A stretch of DNA of 64,000 bases. It comes from Riptortus pedestris. Taxonomy: Eukaryota; Arthropoda; Insecta; Hemiptera; Alydidae. The stretch spans positions 8,605,001-8,669,000 of the forward strand of contig CM032228.1 in NCBI GenBank assembly GCA_019009955.1, written 5' to 3'. The notes under the pieces are model-generated. The model worked only from the letters and a program-made list of their open reading frames with translations. It was not told where the DNA came from and did no database searches. A program made the position numbers and the translations under genes. Below, one piece after another: positions 1 through 10,394 of the stretch (positions are counted from its first letter, which is position 1; each line of letters opens with the position of its first letter).

Positions 1-99
1 CTTAGGATAAGTAAGTTCGTTTAACGCATAAATTATAAAACAAATTCTTTTTGTTGTATTGTTTGTATTTTTTTTTATATACAATTTCAAGCCACGTTC

Positions 100-168
100 C
101 ACCGTTCTGTTCGAAATATCTCAGTTATTATACGTCGGTTTCAATTTTATTGTACATTTAATGTGCAA
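100..168 (-). repeat. HINE-A body fragment
   Basis: Short degenerate piece matching the HINE-A body in reverse (GAAATATCTC followed by a TACGTCGG-like block and a TTGTAC block). Both ends are missing. It abuts the 5' end of the LTR that begins at 176. Confidence 0.55.
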
Positions 169-210
169 TACATATTGTTATGAAAATTAAATACATGGAA
201 AATTAAAAAG

Positions 211-533
211 TCCGTCACGCAGGGGCTGCGTAAACTAAGCAGATTTCCCACGTGAAGTTTTACAATAGAGAAATCTGCCTAGTAATAACCTATTCTCACG
301 AGGACGAATAGTTAGTGAAACTGCCACACTAGCGCTAGTGCGCTCGGCGAAAACTGCCGAACATAGCCGACCATACTCACAATACAAATCCAAATATTTC
401 GATTAATATTAAAGATACCGATTAAATGTATAGAACAATATTTATAGTAAATTTAATTTGCAATAAGATTGGTTCTATACAATGTTTTGATCCGACGTAT
501 GGTAACGGAGATATTAACGGAGAGCGTTCACAG

Positions 534-596
<63 letters not shown>

Positions 597-737
597 TATA
601 GATATATATATAATTTTGAACGGACCTCATTTTCGTCATATCCTGGGTAGGATCGATGGACATTTGAAGAAATTTTTCGAAACTCGCGTCATGAGTACGA
701 CCTCAATAGCTGATTTCCCTTAAGGGAAATCTGCTAA
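211..737 (+). mobile_element. HINE-A copy, complete, nested in LTR A
   Basis: Full-length short form (527 bp) with 5' TCCGTCACGCAGGGGCTGCG, subterminal AGCAGATTTCCC, an (AT)n tract at about 539-610, and the 3' palindrome GATTTCCCTTAAGGGAAATC ending CTGCTAA. Flanked by A on both sides. Its middle is shorter than other copies: the body and the GCTAGAGC hairpin are largely replaced by a junction near 520. It splits the LTR at 176-1040, so it inserted after the LTR. Confidence 0.85.
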
Positions 738-856
738 AAGAGATAGTCACGTATTTGGGAAGTGCGAAGTGGATCAAAGAAGCCGTCAGAGGATCGAGTT
801 CGTTCGAGCCCTGTTCTGGAAGGGACTGGGCCTCCCCTTTGATGTTATACCGCCAA

Positions 857-892
857 TCTATATAAGACACCCTGGCCAACCCTAGTCAGTTT
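857..892 (+). promoter_or_regulatory. LTR A core promoter (TATA and initiator)
   Basis: CTATATAAG at 859-867 is followed about 25 bp later by TCAGTTTTA, an arthropod-type TCAGT initiator. Spacing and both motifs are conserved in LTR B (8157-8192), which supports them as the retrotransposon transcription start. Confidence 0.55.
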
Positions 893-1040
893 TAGTTTGA
901 TCTTAAGTGCTCATATGTGCGTTCAGTGCGACTTAGTGCAGGACGGAAAACTGTTTTTATGTGAAGAACGGTGTCGTGCCGTGACTGTAAGTAACAGGTT
1001 TAGTGCCGTGTTAAACGACAGTTTTTTTTGGGTACTTCAG

Positions 1041-1491
1041 TGACCATTGTCATCAATATTTTTTCTTTGCCAAGTTAGGTTCTTTAACCGGAATAAGTGC
1101 TCTGCCATAATTGACTGTAACCATACATGTATAAGTAATAGATACCCTAGATTATATTTACAAATTATAATTAAATACAATTGAGAATGAAAAGGTTAAT
1201 AGTTAAAACAACCAATTAAGTTAAATGAGATAATAAATGTATAGCAGCCTTAAACCATATTAACATTTATTTAGCACTTCGGTATATTAGGTATTCAATT
1301 CCTCGTGTCACTTTTAAAATTAACTAACTACATTCTCCAGGTCTTTGGATATGTAGAGAGAGATATTTACAATGCTTGATCAATTTCGCTAATTATTTTG
1401 CTGTATTTGTTTGTGTCAGACGAAGGTGAGTATGAAAGAAAGAAAATTTAGAATGTTACGAACCATTAGAAAATGTAAAAATACTTAAAAG
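1041..1491. other. unassigned AT-rich stretch
   Basis: No coding signal or recognised repeat. It may include the decayed right end of LTR A or internal retrotransposon sequence. A lone TGTTACG at 1454, a typical LTR start, lies 38 bp before the next HINE-A. Confidence 0.4.
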
Positions 1492-2047
1492 TCCGTCACG
1501 CAGGGGCTGCGTAAACTAAGCAGATTTCCCACGTGAAGTTTTAAAATAGAGAAATTTCACGAGAGTCAAGCAGTTAAGGAAACGGCCGAACTAGCTTTTG
1601 GCGGGAAAGTCATCCGACCGTTAGCCGCCCAGATTTAATAAACTTGCAAATATCTCGGTTAATATTGAAGATAGAGAATAAATGTAAATAACAATATTTA
1701 TAGTAAATTTAACTTTTAATAAGATTGGTTCTATACAATTTTTCGATCTAACGTATAGTAACGGAGATGTTTCGAATTTTCGAAAATCTTCCCCTCTAAA
1801 CCCCCTCCCACTGGTCCGAATTCAGCCATTAACGAATTTGATCTTTCTTTTTACATAAAACGACTAAATATCGATTTTGGTAACGATCAAACAAAAATTG
1901 CGACCGCTAGAGCGGTAACAGTGTATATATATAGAGTTTTGAACGGACCTCATTTTCGTCATCTCCTAGGTAGGATCGATTGGCATTTGAAGAAAAATTT
2001 CGAAAATTCCGTCATGAGTACAAACTCAATAGTTGATTTCCCTTAAA
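1492..2047 (+). mobile_element. HINE-A copy, 3' hairpin lost
   Basis: Has the 5' end and subterminal motif, the body, a short TATATATA in place of the long AT tract, and the right part up to GATTTCCCTTAA. It then breaks into unrelated sequence, so the distal arm of the 3' palindrome and CTAA are missing. The Helitron helicase relic lies about 120 bp downstream on the same strand. Confidence 0.8.
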
Positions 2048-2169
2048 AAAATTAAGGACCATATTAAATTTTCTATTATAACCTTACGACGTGTGACATA
2101 ACTGACAGTAGTTTGAATGTTTAACTGTCAGTAGTTTGGCATAACTTTCAACGATTGACAGAATGCACA

Positions 2170-2405
2170 CTGCAAATATCGTTTGCTGCAGGTGCGAAGG
2201 CCTTTTGATTCGTTGATTGGATTCCTTTGATTCCGAACGACACGCCGACGGTTGCAATTTTCGGTTCAGCTATCATTTTTGGAATGTCAATAAATAAATC
2301 GGAAGGGCAGTCGCTAAGTGTTTGTGGCATTAATCTTGACAATCCATCATTTTCGCATGGTCAGTTGCGTTACAGCTGTTGCCTTGGCCCAATACCAACA
2401 ATAAT
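2170..2405 (+). pseudogene. Helitron/Helentron PIF1-type helicase, C-terminal fragment
   Basis: The translation from about 2227 reads IPNDTP, then MSINKSEGQSLSVCGINL, then FSHGQL. These match the conserved C-terminal helicase block of Helitron transposases (usual form IPLIP-DTP, INKAQGQ-L, GI-L, FSHGQLYVA-SR). Between DTP and MSINK the expected LQFPVRLSF-like segment is readable only in another frame (LQFSVQLSF), so there is a frameshift; the YVACSR segment is also garbled. No Rep domain or upstream helicase motifs were seen. This is a dead remnant of an autonomous rolling-circle transposon. Which family it served cannot be told from sequence alone. Confidence 0.72.
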
Positions 2406-2409
2406 ACTA

Positions 2410-2412
<3 letters not shown>

Positions 2413-2474
<62 letters not shown>
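2413..2474. repeat. (AT)n microsatellite
   Basis: About 62 bp of alternating AT directly after the helicase relic. The open frames across it encode only Ile-Tyr repeats and are not genes. Confidence 0.95.
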
Positions 2475-2482
<8 letters not shown>

Positions 2483-2514
2483 AACGAAGAATGTCAAGTA
2501 TCATAAACATTATG

Positions 2515-2567
2515 TTCCACCCACCGATCATAGCCAGAAGATGACGTAAATGAGGCCCGTTAAAAGA

Positions 2568-2625
<58 letters not shown>

Positions 2626-2682
2626 CTTTTAACGCTCTAGCGGTCGCAATTATTTTTTAATCGTTACCAAACTCAATATTTA
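2515..2682 (-). repeat. HINE-A central fragment with AT tract
   Basis: Reverse-strand piece covering the right part (GATGACG..AATGAGG..CCGTT), an AT/GT microsatellite (2571-2626) and CGCTCTAGCGGTCGCAAT. It ends where the next HINE-A copy begins head-on at 2687. Confidence 0.75.
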
Positions 2683-2686
2683 AAAG

Positions 2687-3315
2687 TCCGTCACGCAGGG
2701 GCTGCGTAAACTAAGCAGATTTTGCATGTGAAGTTTTACAATAGAGAAATCTACATACTTGTAACACACCACCACCCTGATTAAATACAAACGGTAATGA
2801 GAAATCTTTCGGTTAATTAAAATAAATTCCCAACTTAAACCGATTCTGAATTGTAAGAATAATTTATATTTTAATAACTCAAATTTTAGTAGTCAAAGAA
2901 CTAATGAAGGGGGGGGGGCGGAAGAACAGAACGTATTTGCATAAATCTCACGAAGTAATGATGGCAAGGTGAGGTTAGAAGAAGCTTCCACCGGAGCCAA
3001 GTATTGGCGGAAATGGCCGATCTAATCCGAACTATACCCAACCACAGACTTCATAAAAATGCAAATATCTCGTATAATATTCAAGAAAGAGAATAAATGT
3101 ATATAACAATATTTATAGTAAATTTAGTTTGTAATAAGATTGATTCTGTACAATTTTATGATCTGACGTATAGTAACGGAGATATTTCGAATTTTCGAAA
3201 ATCCTCCCCTCTAAATCCCCCCTCCCACTGGTCCGATTTCAGCTAAACTAAATATCACTAAATATCGAGTTTGGTACCGATCTAACAAAAATTGCGACCG
3301 CTAGAGCGGTAACAG

Positions 3316-3365
<50 letters not shown>

Positions 3366-3505
3366 ATATATATATATAAAGTTTTGAACGGACCTCATTT
3401 TATTCATCTACTAGGTAGGATCGATGGACATTTGAAGAAAAATTTCGAAAATTCCATCCTGAGTACAACCTCAATAGCTGATTTCCCTTAAGGGAAATCT
3501 GCTAA
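2687..3505 (+). mobile_element. HINE-A copy, complete
   Basis: About 820 bp with both termini. It carries the longer left region with ACACCACCACC and a G-rich run at 2910, the conserved body, GACCGCTAGAGCGGT, AT tract 3321-3378, and the perfect 3' palindrome with CTGCTAA. Flanked by A/T-rich sequence. Confidence 0.88.
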
Positions 3506-3508
3506 TAC

Positions 3509-4435
3509 TTTTATGCCAAAAGGAAGGTCAAGTTCGTTAATTGTTGAAATCGGACAAGTGGAGTTAAGGCGACGAATTTCAAAAATTCTAAAAATCATCA
3601 TTATTACAAATCGGAATGAAAACGTGTATAAAACCAATCTTCTTGAAAATTAATTTTTTCATAAATATTGTTGTATACATTTATTCTCTATCTTGAATAT
3701 TAACTGAGATATTTGCAATTTTTGGTTTTCAGCCTTCAGCAAAGCCCCACTCCTACTCACGGGACGGGTTATCTACAGTTCACCACCCTTTTCTAGCCAG
3801 GGTGGGACTTAGGATGTTATTTAATGTATTTCGTCACTAAATAATTTCCTTTGCCCAGGCGAGAATCGAACTCGCCACTCTAGGTTTGCCATTTGAGATA
3901 AAGGCCAACGCTTTGACTCGCATGGCTAACCTGAGCCCCAAAACCACTTTATTCAAAGCCTAAATACCAAATATGGTTTTCAATAGACTTTTACTATACA
4001 AGATACTTGCAAATACGTTCTGTTAACCCCCCCCCCCTCCCCCCGTTTTTAGTCCTTGGATTACTAGAATTTGACTGCTTAAGATAAAAATTATTCGGAT
4101 CCATTATAAATTACAATAATAGATATAGTATGTAATTTTCAATAAAAAAAAATATATATTATATTTTATATAGCATATCTTTCAATAATTATTTTTCTGT
4201 CCGCTCTATACTTCTATCGATCTATTCAGCTCTTAGAGTTTGGCTAACCTGTTTGTTTAGAATTCAGAAGCTTTCCGTTGTGGGGGGTTATTAAAATATA
4301 AATTGGCTGAAAGATTTCTCATTACCGTATGTATTTATTCACTTGATATTCACGGTGGTGTTACGTATTGCGAGTATGTAGATTTACCTATTTAAAATTT
4401 CACGTGGGAAGTCAGCAGAGCAGTAGTGTGACAGA
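3509..4435 (-). mobile_element. HINE-A long form, interrupted by SINE
   Basis: Reverse copy lacking its 3' end. The body (3509-3758) and the long left region (3940-4435) are separated by a tRNA-derived SINE at 3761-3939. The left region keeps CTGTTTGTTT, GGTAATGAGAAA-like and CACGGTGGTGTT blocks, and ends in a degenerate GTGACAGA. Confidence 0.75.
3761..3939 (-). mobile_element. tRNA-derived SINE, nested in HINE-A
   Basis: On the minus strand the head carries an A-box-like TTAGCCATGCGAGT and a B-box-like GAGTTCGATTCTCGC. The body follows (GACGAAAT..CATTAAATAA, CCCACCCTGGCTAGAAAAGG) and it ends near GATAACCCGTCCC. The same family recurs at 16296, 26727, 34683, 45985, 46911, 60334 and 62680. 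The tRNA part has no intact cloverleaf, so it is not a tRNA gene. Confidence 0.8.
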
Positions 4436-4536
4436 CTTATTGTATTAAATACTGGGAGGGACGTTAGTTGACATTTTTGTTGAAAAATTGTTTCGTAAAA
4501 AACTCTATTTCCATTAGAATGTCAGTAAAAATGTCA

Positions 4537-5100
4537 TTTTTCTGTAATCGTCGAACAATGGTAACATTACTAAACTGAAATGAGTGAAGAAAATGAAACA
4601 TTTTGCAATAGAGTGAAGAAAGTGAATTGCCTTCTTAATTAGTGATAAGTATAAATTAAAAAATAATTTGAAGTTGGAAATTAAATGCTTTTAAATGTTT
4701 CTTGACATTGTAAGAATTTATTTTAACAAAATAAATTGAAATGTGAATGAATTATTGGTGGAAATAATCAATATATTTTAAAATTTAAATATAATAATAA
4801 TTACCTTCCTTGTTTATAACCTGCACTTGTTTATAACTGCACTACTTCACAATCATCACTAGTTGTTTTATAACTATGCTTATAACCTTTCACAACCATG
4901 CTTATAACCTACCAACAACATCTTCACAACATCCTAATTTTGTTCATATTCTGGTTAGATCTGATCATGTATTACACGATTACAGAAAAAATGTAATATT
5001 TCACTCGTGACGAAAGTAGAATTTACAACTCTCGTGTGGGTAAACGTTTCACTCGAGTTGTAAAATGATCTACTTTCGTCACTTGTATAATAAATAACTA
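4537..5100 (+). mobile_element. MITE-like repeat B, copy 1
   Basis: About 560-bp non-coding repeat sharing nearly all its length with 25781-26375 (inverted) and 44975-45497. A first inverted pair, TTTTTCTGTAATCGT and ACGATTACAGAAAAA, bounds the left 455 bp. A second, GTGACGAAAGTAGA.. and ..TCTACTTTCGTCAC, forms a compact foldback at the right end. The interior has repeated TTATAACC motifs. Superfamily unknown. Confidence 0.7.
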
Positions 5101-5429
5101 TTTTCTTTGATGCTAGCACATTGTTGTTACTAAGGATTAAACGCGGATAGACAAAGATAATTAAAGTGGGGCATTATAGTGTGACAAGACTGTTAAAGTG
5201 ATTTATTCCTGGTGGTATTTCGTTATGAGAAATTCCCGGCCCTGTTTTAATATTCTACGAAGGCCAAATTGAGTCTAACCCCGACATTATTAAACTTCCT
5301 AGTCTATGATTTTTACTGCTTTTAAATAAACGGACATGTCATGTTTTACAGACGACCAACTAAAATCCATTGTGAGTTTGCTAAGCAAGGGTTAAGCACA
5401 TGACAATAAAGATGTTAATTATCAGCTGC
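5101..5429. other. unassigned stretch
   Basis: No gene or recognised repeat. Confidence 0.4.
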
Positions 5430-5568
5430 CAATTTTGAATAGTTTAGAGGGAGAAAATTCGAAAACTTCAGATGTCTCTGTTGTTATGCGTCTTATCGAA
5501 AAATTGTACAGAATCAATCTTATTGCATCTAAAATGTTCTATAAATGTTATTATATGCATTTTTCCCC
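5430..5568 (-). repeat. HINE-A body fragment
   Basis: Degenerate reverse body piece containing GAAAAATTGTACAGAATCAA, TCTTATTGCA and a CTATAAATGTT block. Both ends are missing. Confidence 0.6.
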
Positions 5569-5624
5569 AATTTATTATTATAAATATAATAATATTATAT
5601 AAGAATATTTGAATTTTCAAGTTT

Positions 5625-5761
5625 TTAGCAGATTTCCCTTAAGGGAAATCAGCTATTGAGGTTGTACTCATGATGCGATTTTCGAAATTTTTCTTCAAAT
5701 GTCCATCGATCCTACCCAGAAGATGACGAAAATGAGGTCCGTTCAAAACTGTATATATATA

Positions 5762-5834
<73 letters not shown>

Positions 5835-6278
5835 ATATTTGTCTGTTACCGCTCTAGCGGTCGCAATTTTTGTTTGATCGTTACCAAACTCGATATTTAG
5901 TCGTTTTATGTAAAAAGAAAGATCACGTTCGTTAACGGCTGAAATCGGACCAGTGGGAGGGGGGGTTTAGAGGGGAGGATTTTCGAAAAATAGAAATATC
6001 TCCGTTACTATACGTCAGATCAAAATATTGTACAGAATCAATATTATTGCAAATTAAATTTACTATAAATATTGTTATATACATTTATTCCTTATCTTGA
6101 ATATTAACCGAGATATTTGCATTTTTATGAAATTTGGGCCGATACCGGATTTTTGAATTTCCCGCGAAAAGCTAGTTCGGCCCTTTGCCATAACTGTTCG
6201 GCTCTCGTATGGAGATTTCTCTATTGTATAACTTCACGTGGGAAATCTGCTTAGTTTACGTAGCCCCTGCGTGACAGA
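5625..6278 (-). mobile_element. HINE-A copy, complete
   Basis: Reverse full copy of 654 bp. TTAGCAGATTTCCCTTAAGG starts on the left; AT tract 5752-5830; GCTCTAGCGGTCGCAATTTT; body; GGGAAATCTGCTTAGTTTAC; and terminal GTGACAGA (one change from GTGACGGA). Flanks are T on both sides. Confidence 0.88.
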
Positions 6279-6284
6279 CTTTTT

Positions 6285-6469
6285 GCTTTCAGCAAATTCC
6301 CACTTCGACTTGTGTCATATTAATAATGACTTGTTACATCATTAAACACCTTATTTGAAGCTTAAATTTCGAATATTGTTCCCTCTAAACCTAAGACTTT
6401 TTGAGTTAAATGCAAATACGTGGCGCACGTGGGAAATCTGCTTAGTTAACGTAGCACCCGCGTGACGGA
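6285..6469 (-). repeat. HINE-A left-end fragment (second left-end subtype)
   Basis: Only the left region and 5' terminus are present (GGGAAATCTGCTTAGTTAAC .. GTGACGGA). The interior differs from the short form: it has TTTGAAGCTTAAAT and a TTGAGTTAAATGCAAATACG block. The same subtype recurs at 19581, 23000 and 63305. Confidence 0.7.
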
Positions 6470-6592
6470 CTTTTTAGCATATTTTCTTTACGAGAAATTT
6501 GTCATAAGGACTGATACGTCAGATTTATGTATGAACAGTAATGATGTCCACTGACCATGCCTAGACGTTGACAGAAATAATGCCAGCTCCTT

Positions 6593-7506
6593 TTAGCAGA
6601 TTTCCCTTAATGGAAATCGGATATTGAGGTCGTACTCATAACACGATTTTCGAAATTTTTCTTCGAATGTCCGTCGAACCTAACTAGGAGATGACGAAAA
6701 TAAGGTCTGTTCAATACTATATATATATTTCTGTTACCGCTCTAGCGGTCGCAATTACTCTTTAATCATTACAAAACTCCATATTTAGTCGCTTTATGTA
6801 AAAAGAAAATCATATTCATTAACTACTGAAATCGGACCACGGGGAGGGTGGGTTTAGAGGGGAGGATTTTCGAAAATATAAGTAGCATCGAATAATTGTT
6901 CATAGCCAATCTCATTGAAAATTGAATGTACTATAATTACTGTTATATACATTTATTCTCTATCTGTAATATTTACCAAGATATTTGCATATTTTCAGCA
7001 TCCAGCAAAACGCCACTTCTACCCTTGTTACAATAATACCCTATTATATAATAAACCTCATTATTCGAAACTTAAATGCCAAATATTGTATTTAAGGGAC
7101 ATTTAGTATACGAGATACATGCAAATATGTCCTGGTGAAACCCCCTCTCCCTCCCGTTTTTAGGTCTTGGACTACTAAAATTACATTAATTGATATAATA
7201 ATTATTCTGACTCATTATTAAATTACAGAACTAGTAAACAGTTCTCAATACAATTAATATATTATATTCTGTTATATTTCAGTAATTGTTTTTCTTTAGC
7301 AGATTTTGAGGTTGACAGATCCGTTTGTTTACGTTTCAAACGCTTCCTTTCGGCAGGTTATTGAAATTGACTGGAACATTTCTTATTTCCGTTTGTATTT
7401 ATTTACTTAATATTCACGGTGGTGTTGTGTACCGGTATGTAGATTTATCTATTATTAAAATTCACGAGGGAAATCTGCTTAGTTTACGCAGCTCCTGCGT
7501 GACGGA
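6593..7506 (-). mobile_element. HINE-A long form, complete
   Basis: About 914 bp. The 3' palindrome carries one change (CCCTTAATGG), the AT tract has shrunk to about 10 bp, and the body is followed by the long left region with CACGGTGGTGTT and terminal GTGACGGA. Shows that long and short forms share both termini. Confidence 0.8.
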
Positions 7507-7540
7507 TCTTTTTGGATTACCGAGTGAGGGTGCCAACGCC

Positions 7541-7596
<56 letters not shown>
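7541..7596. repeat. (AT)n microsatellite at LTR insertion site
   Basis: About 55 bp of AT repeats directly before the LTR at 7598. AT repeats resume at 8492, so the LTR appears to have landed within an AT tract, probably that of a now degenerate HINE-A. Confidence 0.85.
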
Positions 7597-7599
<3 letters not shown>

Positions 7600-7629
7600 T
7601 TGCGAAAATTAAATAGATGTATAACCCTT

Positions 7630-8036
<407 letters not shown>

Positions 8037-8156
8037 CTTATCTGGAAAGTGTGACGTTTATCAAAGCAGCCGAAAGAATGTTCTAGGTCCGACCAGTACC
8101 TTCCAGCCAGACCTCGAATAGTCTAGACAATTCCCCTTTGATGTATGCCGCCTCCC

Positions 8157-8192
8157 TATATAAAGAAGGGCTAGCCGTGAGCAGTCAGTTTT
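8157..8192 (+). promoter_or_regulatory. LTR B core promoter
   Basis: TATATAAAG at 8157-8165, then GCAGTCAGTTTTA about 25 bp downstream, in the same arrangement as LTR A. Confidence 0.55.
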
Positions 8193-8491
8193 ATTGTCAT
8201 CTGTCTTGATGTTTACATCAGTGCTACAGTGCGACTTAGTAAAGTACAGTGCAGTGCCGTCTTTCTGTGAATTTCAGTGAATTATTGGACTGTGACTCAT
8301 TGAAGAACAGTAACGCTATCAGTGTATACTGTGAGTAGTAATTAAGAATAATCACCAAGTTTATTGTGAATTGTGAAATAAATTTTGCAGTGATAAAAAC
8401 TATGAAACTTGCGAGTATTTAATTTTGCAATCCAAAAGAACTCTTATTAAAAGCGTTTATTACTGATTTTGGTAATATTAAAAACGTAACA

Positions 8492-8626
8492 ATATATATA
8501 TAATCTTTTTGCAATAGTGGTGAGCATATAGACATTTTTTGTTTTAATTATTTCCGTAGTAAAAGCCCCGTGACTTTTAACAATAACTGCCTAATGAGTA
8601 CGACCAAAATAACTGATTTCCTTTAA
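8492..8626 (+). repeat. HINE-A right part, degenerate, split by piggyBac
   Basis: AT residue, a weak match to the right part, then TGAGTACGACC..AACTGATTTCC ending in TTAA. Its palindrome resumes after the piggyBac element at 9961 (TTAAGGGAAATTTGC). The piggyBac therefore sits exactly at the central TTAA of this copy's 3' hairpin. Confidence 0.7.
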
Positions 8627-8662
8627 CCCTTTAATTGCGGCACATGTAGTGGAGGGTGGGTG

Positions 8663-8938
8663 ACAATATATAACTAATATCCTTGAATGCAGAAAAAATC
8701 CTGAATATTTTCCAAAATCAGGGAAACAACCAACAAATAGGAGAGGGGGCAACCGGGAGGAGGGCCCGGAATCCCGCGCACAGAGGGGCACTGGCCGATC
8801 CAAGTTCAGCTACCCCTCTGTGCGCGGGATTCCGGGCCCTCCTCCCGGATGCCCCCTCTCCTATTTGTTGGTTGTTTCCCTGATTTTGGAAAATATTCAG
8901 GATTTTTTCTGCATTCAAGGATATTAGTTATATATTGT
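8663..8938. repeat. 126-bp-arm palindrome inside piggyBac 1
   Basis: Arms 8663-8788 and 8813-8938 are reverse complements with one mismatch that I can find, separated by 24 bp. The arms are GC-rich toward the centre (GGGCCCGGAATCCCGCGCAC). Both strands give mirror-image open frames, which is an artefact of the palindrome. Confidence 0.93.
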
Positions 8939-9121
8939 AGATGTTGTTGAAGATATTAGTTACGTATTGAAGATGTTGTTTGTTAATTTTTTCAATGAAA
9001 GTTCTAGTCTGCCCGTCAAAAATGCATCATTTTTTTAATGAAAACAGATGATATTACATATTATATTGTAGTGTAAACACAAAGAAATGAAAACTAATCA
9101 AAGAATAAAATATATCCATAA

Positions 9122-9290
9122 CTATGGTAGTTCCTGAAGTGCCGGGGCGATCTAAATCTGGAATTTGTGTAGTTTCAGCACGGTAAATACTGAATTCATC
9201 AAAATCATCTGAACTGGATCCACTATCATCGAAATCGCTATTCATTAACATGTCCCTCACTTCTTCAACGGTATATAGCTTCGTATCCAT
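9122..9290 (-). pseudogene. piggyBac-like transposase N-terminal exon relic
   Basis: Starts MDTKLYTVEEVRDMLMNSDF, continues with an acidic Ser/Asp stretch (DDSGSSSDDFDEF) and ends near RPGTSGTT. An LT-EE/VEE start followed by an acidic stretch is typical of piggyBac transposase N-termini. A longer frame (9054-9416) runs upstream and downstream, but its flanks look like non-coding read-through, and a possible GT donor lies near the 3' end. The catalytic domain and C-terminal zinc finger are absent. Assignment leans on position inside a TTAA-flanked element. Confidence 0.6.
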
Positions 9291-9571
9291 CGCACAAGTT
9301 AAACAATTTATAAACGAAAAAACTATAAATAAATTAGGCTTTCCACTGCAAATAGCACAGAGGACGTGTATGCACAAAGATACAAAAATCAAGGCTGTAA
9401 ACAGTGCCAGGGACAATTACAGGTATAAAGCTGGCAACTAATTTGACGAGGGCAGGGTCCATCTCCCTTACAGCCAACAGATCCACACAAATGCAGCATA
9501 ACGTACTGTTGATGCTATCTAGTGAGCCTACAGGTAGTTTCTAGTTCCCCTATTCGCCAACAGATGATTCT

Positions 9572-9958
9572 CTTCCGAGCCACAACAGTGGTTTAGCGAA
9601 ATCAAATGGAGAACGACCAAAGCCACTATAGTGGCTCTGCGCGCGAGGGGCACGGCCATCCCAGAGCCACCATAGTGGCTTTGCACACGGTGTATGGTCT
9701 GGCTCAAGCCACTCTCGTGGCTTTGCGCGCGCGAGGTGCACGGTCATCCCTGAGCCACTATAGTGGCTCTGCGCGCGCGAGGGGCACGGCCATCCCTCAG
9801 CCACTATAGTGGCTTTGCACACGGTGTATGGTCTGGCTCAAGCCACTATAGTGGCTCTGCGCGCGCGAGGGGCACGGCCATCCCTCAGCCACTATAGTGG
9901 CTTTGCGCACGGGGGCTGGTCTGGCTCAAGCCATTATAGTGGCTTTGCGCAATGAAAG
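9572..9958. repeat. tandem palindromic array, GCCACTATAGTGGC
   Basis: About ten copies of a 14-bp palindrome (variants include CCACCATAGTGG, CCACTCTCGTGG and CCATTATAGTGG) every 30-45 bp. Two spacer types separate them: GCGCGCGAGGGGCACGGCCA and CACACGGTGTATGGTCTGGC. The array makes up the right subterminal region of piggyBac 1. Repeated subterminal palindromes could be transposase or host-protein sites; that is inference. Confidence 0.88.
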
Positions 9959-9960
9959 GG

Positions 9961-9976
9961 TTAAGGGAAATTTGCG
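9961..9976 (+). repeat. HINE-A 3' tip after piggyBac
   Basis: TTAAGGGAAATTTGCGAA is the right half of the HINE-A palindrome and end (expected TTAAGGGAAATCTGCTAA), with two changes. Confidence 0.65.
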
Positions 9977-10394
9977 AAAAATGGTGGCAACCTTTAGATA
10001 CCAAGCCCTTGCCAGCCTTGTTGTATAAAGATATTATTTTAATAAAACGTATATTTGTTTTATTTGAGAATGGAAGGGAAACACAGAAAGAGCGTATTTA
10101 ATTAAGAGATTTATTGACCAGCATGCAGTGTAGATTTTAGTTAATGTCCTGTTATTACTAATTCCTATTACTATATTACATGAAGGTATTTACATAGATA
10201 TGTAGATATACATGTGCTTTATTGGCTTATACATAGAGTGTAGGCCTGGAGTCTAGCCTAATTTGTGTAAGTGGGGATTAGTATAATGCTAGAAGCCACC
10301 TACATGGTTCTAGGATTGATGCAACATTAGTCAAATATATCTGAATTAATTATCTGAACCTATTTGACCATCTCAACCTATATGAACTTATTTT
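9977..10394. other. unassigned stretch
   Basis: AT-rich; no coding or repeat signal recognised. Confidence 0.4.

Larger units (their letters stand above)
176..1040 (+). mobile_element. Gypsy-type LTR copy A, interrupted by HINE-A
   Basis: Begins TGTTATGAAAATTAAATA, matching the start of LTR copy B at 7598 (TGTTGCGAAAATTAAATA). After a nested HINE-A (211-737) it resumes with sequence colinear with copy B: a GGATCAAAGAAGCCG-like block, CCCCTTTGATGT, a TATA box and TCAGTTTTA. Similarity to copy B fades after about 1020 and no CGTAACA end was found, so the right boundary is approximate. No gag or pol is visible, so it is read as a solo or truncated LTR. Confidence 0.65.
8627..9960. mobile_element. 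piggyBac-type element 1 with TTAA target duplication
   Basis: TTAA at 8623-8626 and 9961-9964 flank terminal inverted repeats CCCTTTAATTGCGG and CCCTTTCATTGCGC, the standard piggyBac arrangement. The 1,334-bp element holds a 126-bp near-perfect palindrome (8663-8938), a piggyBac-like N-terminal coding fragment on the minus strand, and a right-end array of palindromic GCCACTATAGTGGC motifs. No DDD catalytic core is present, so it is non-autonomous. Confidence 0.85.

Noticed and set aside
8683..8918. Two mirror-image 66-codon frames
   Set aside because: Direct consequence of the 126-bp palindrome; the same peptide start appears on both strands.
9572..9958. CRISPR array, because of regularly spaced short palindromic repeats
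   Set aside because: Spacers are themselves repeats of two types, there are no cas genes, and the array sits within a eukaryotic transposon.
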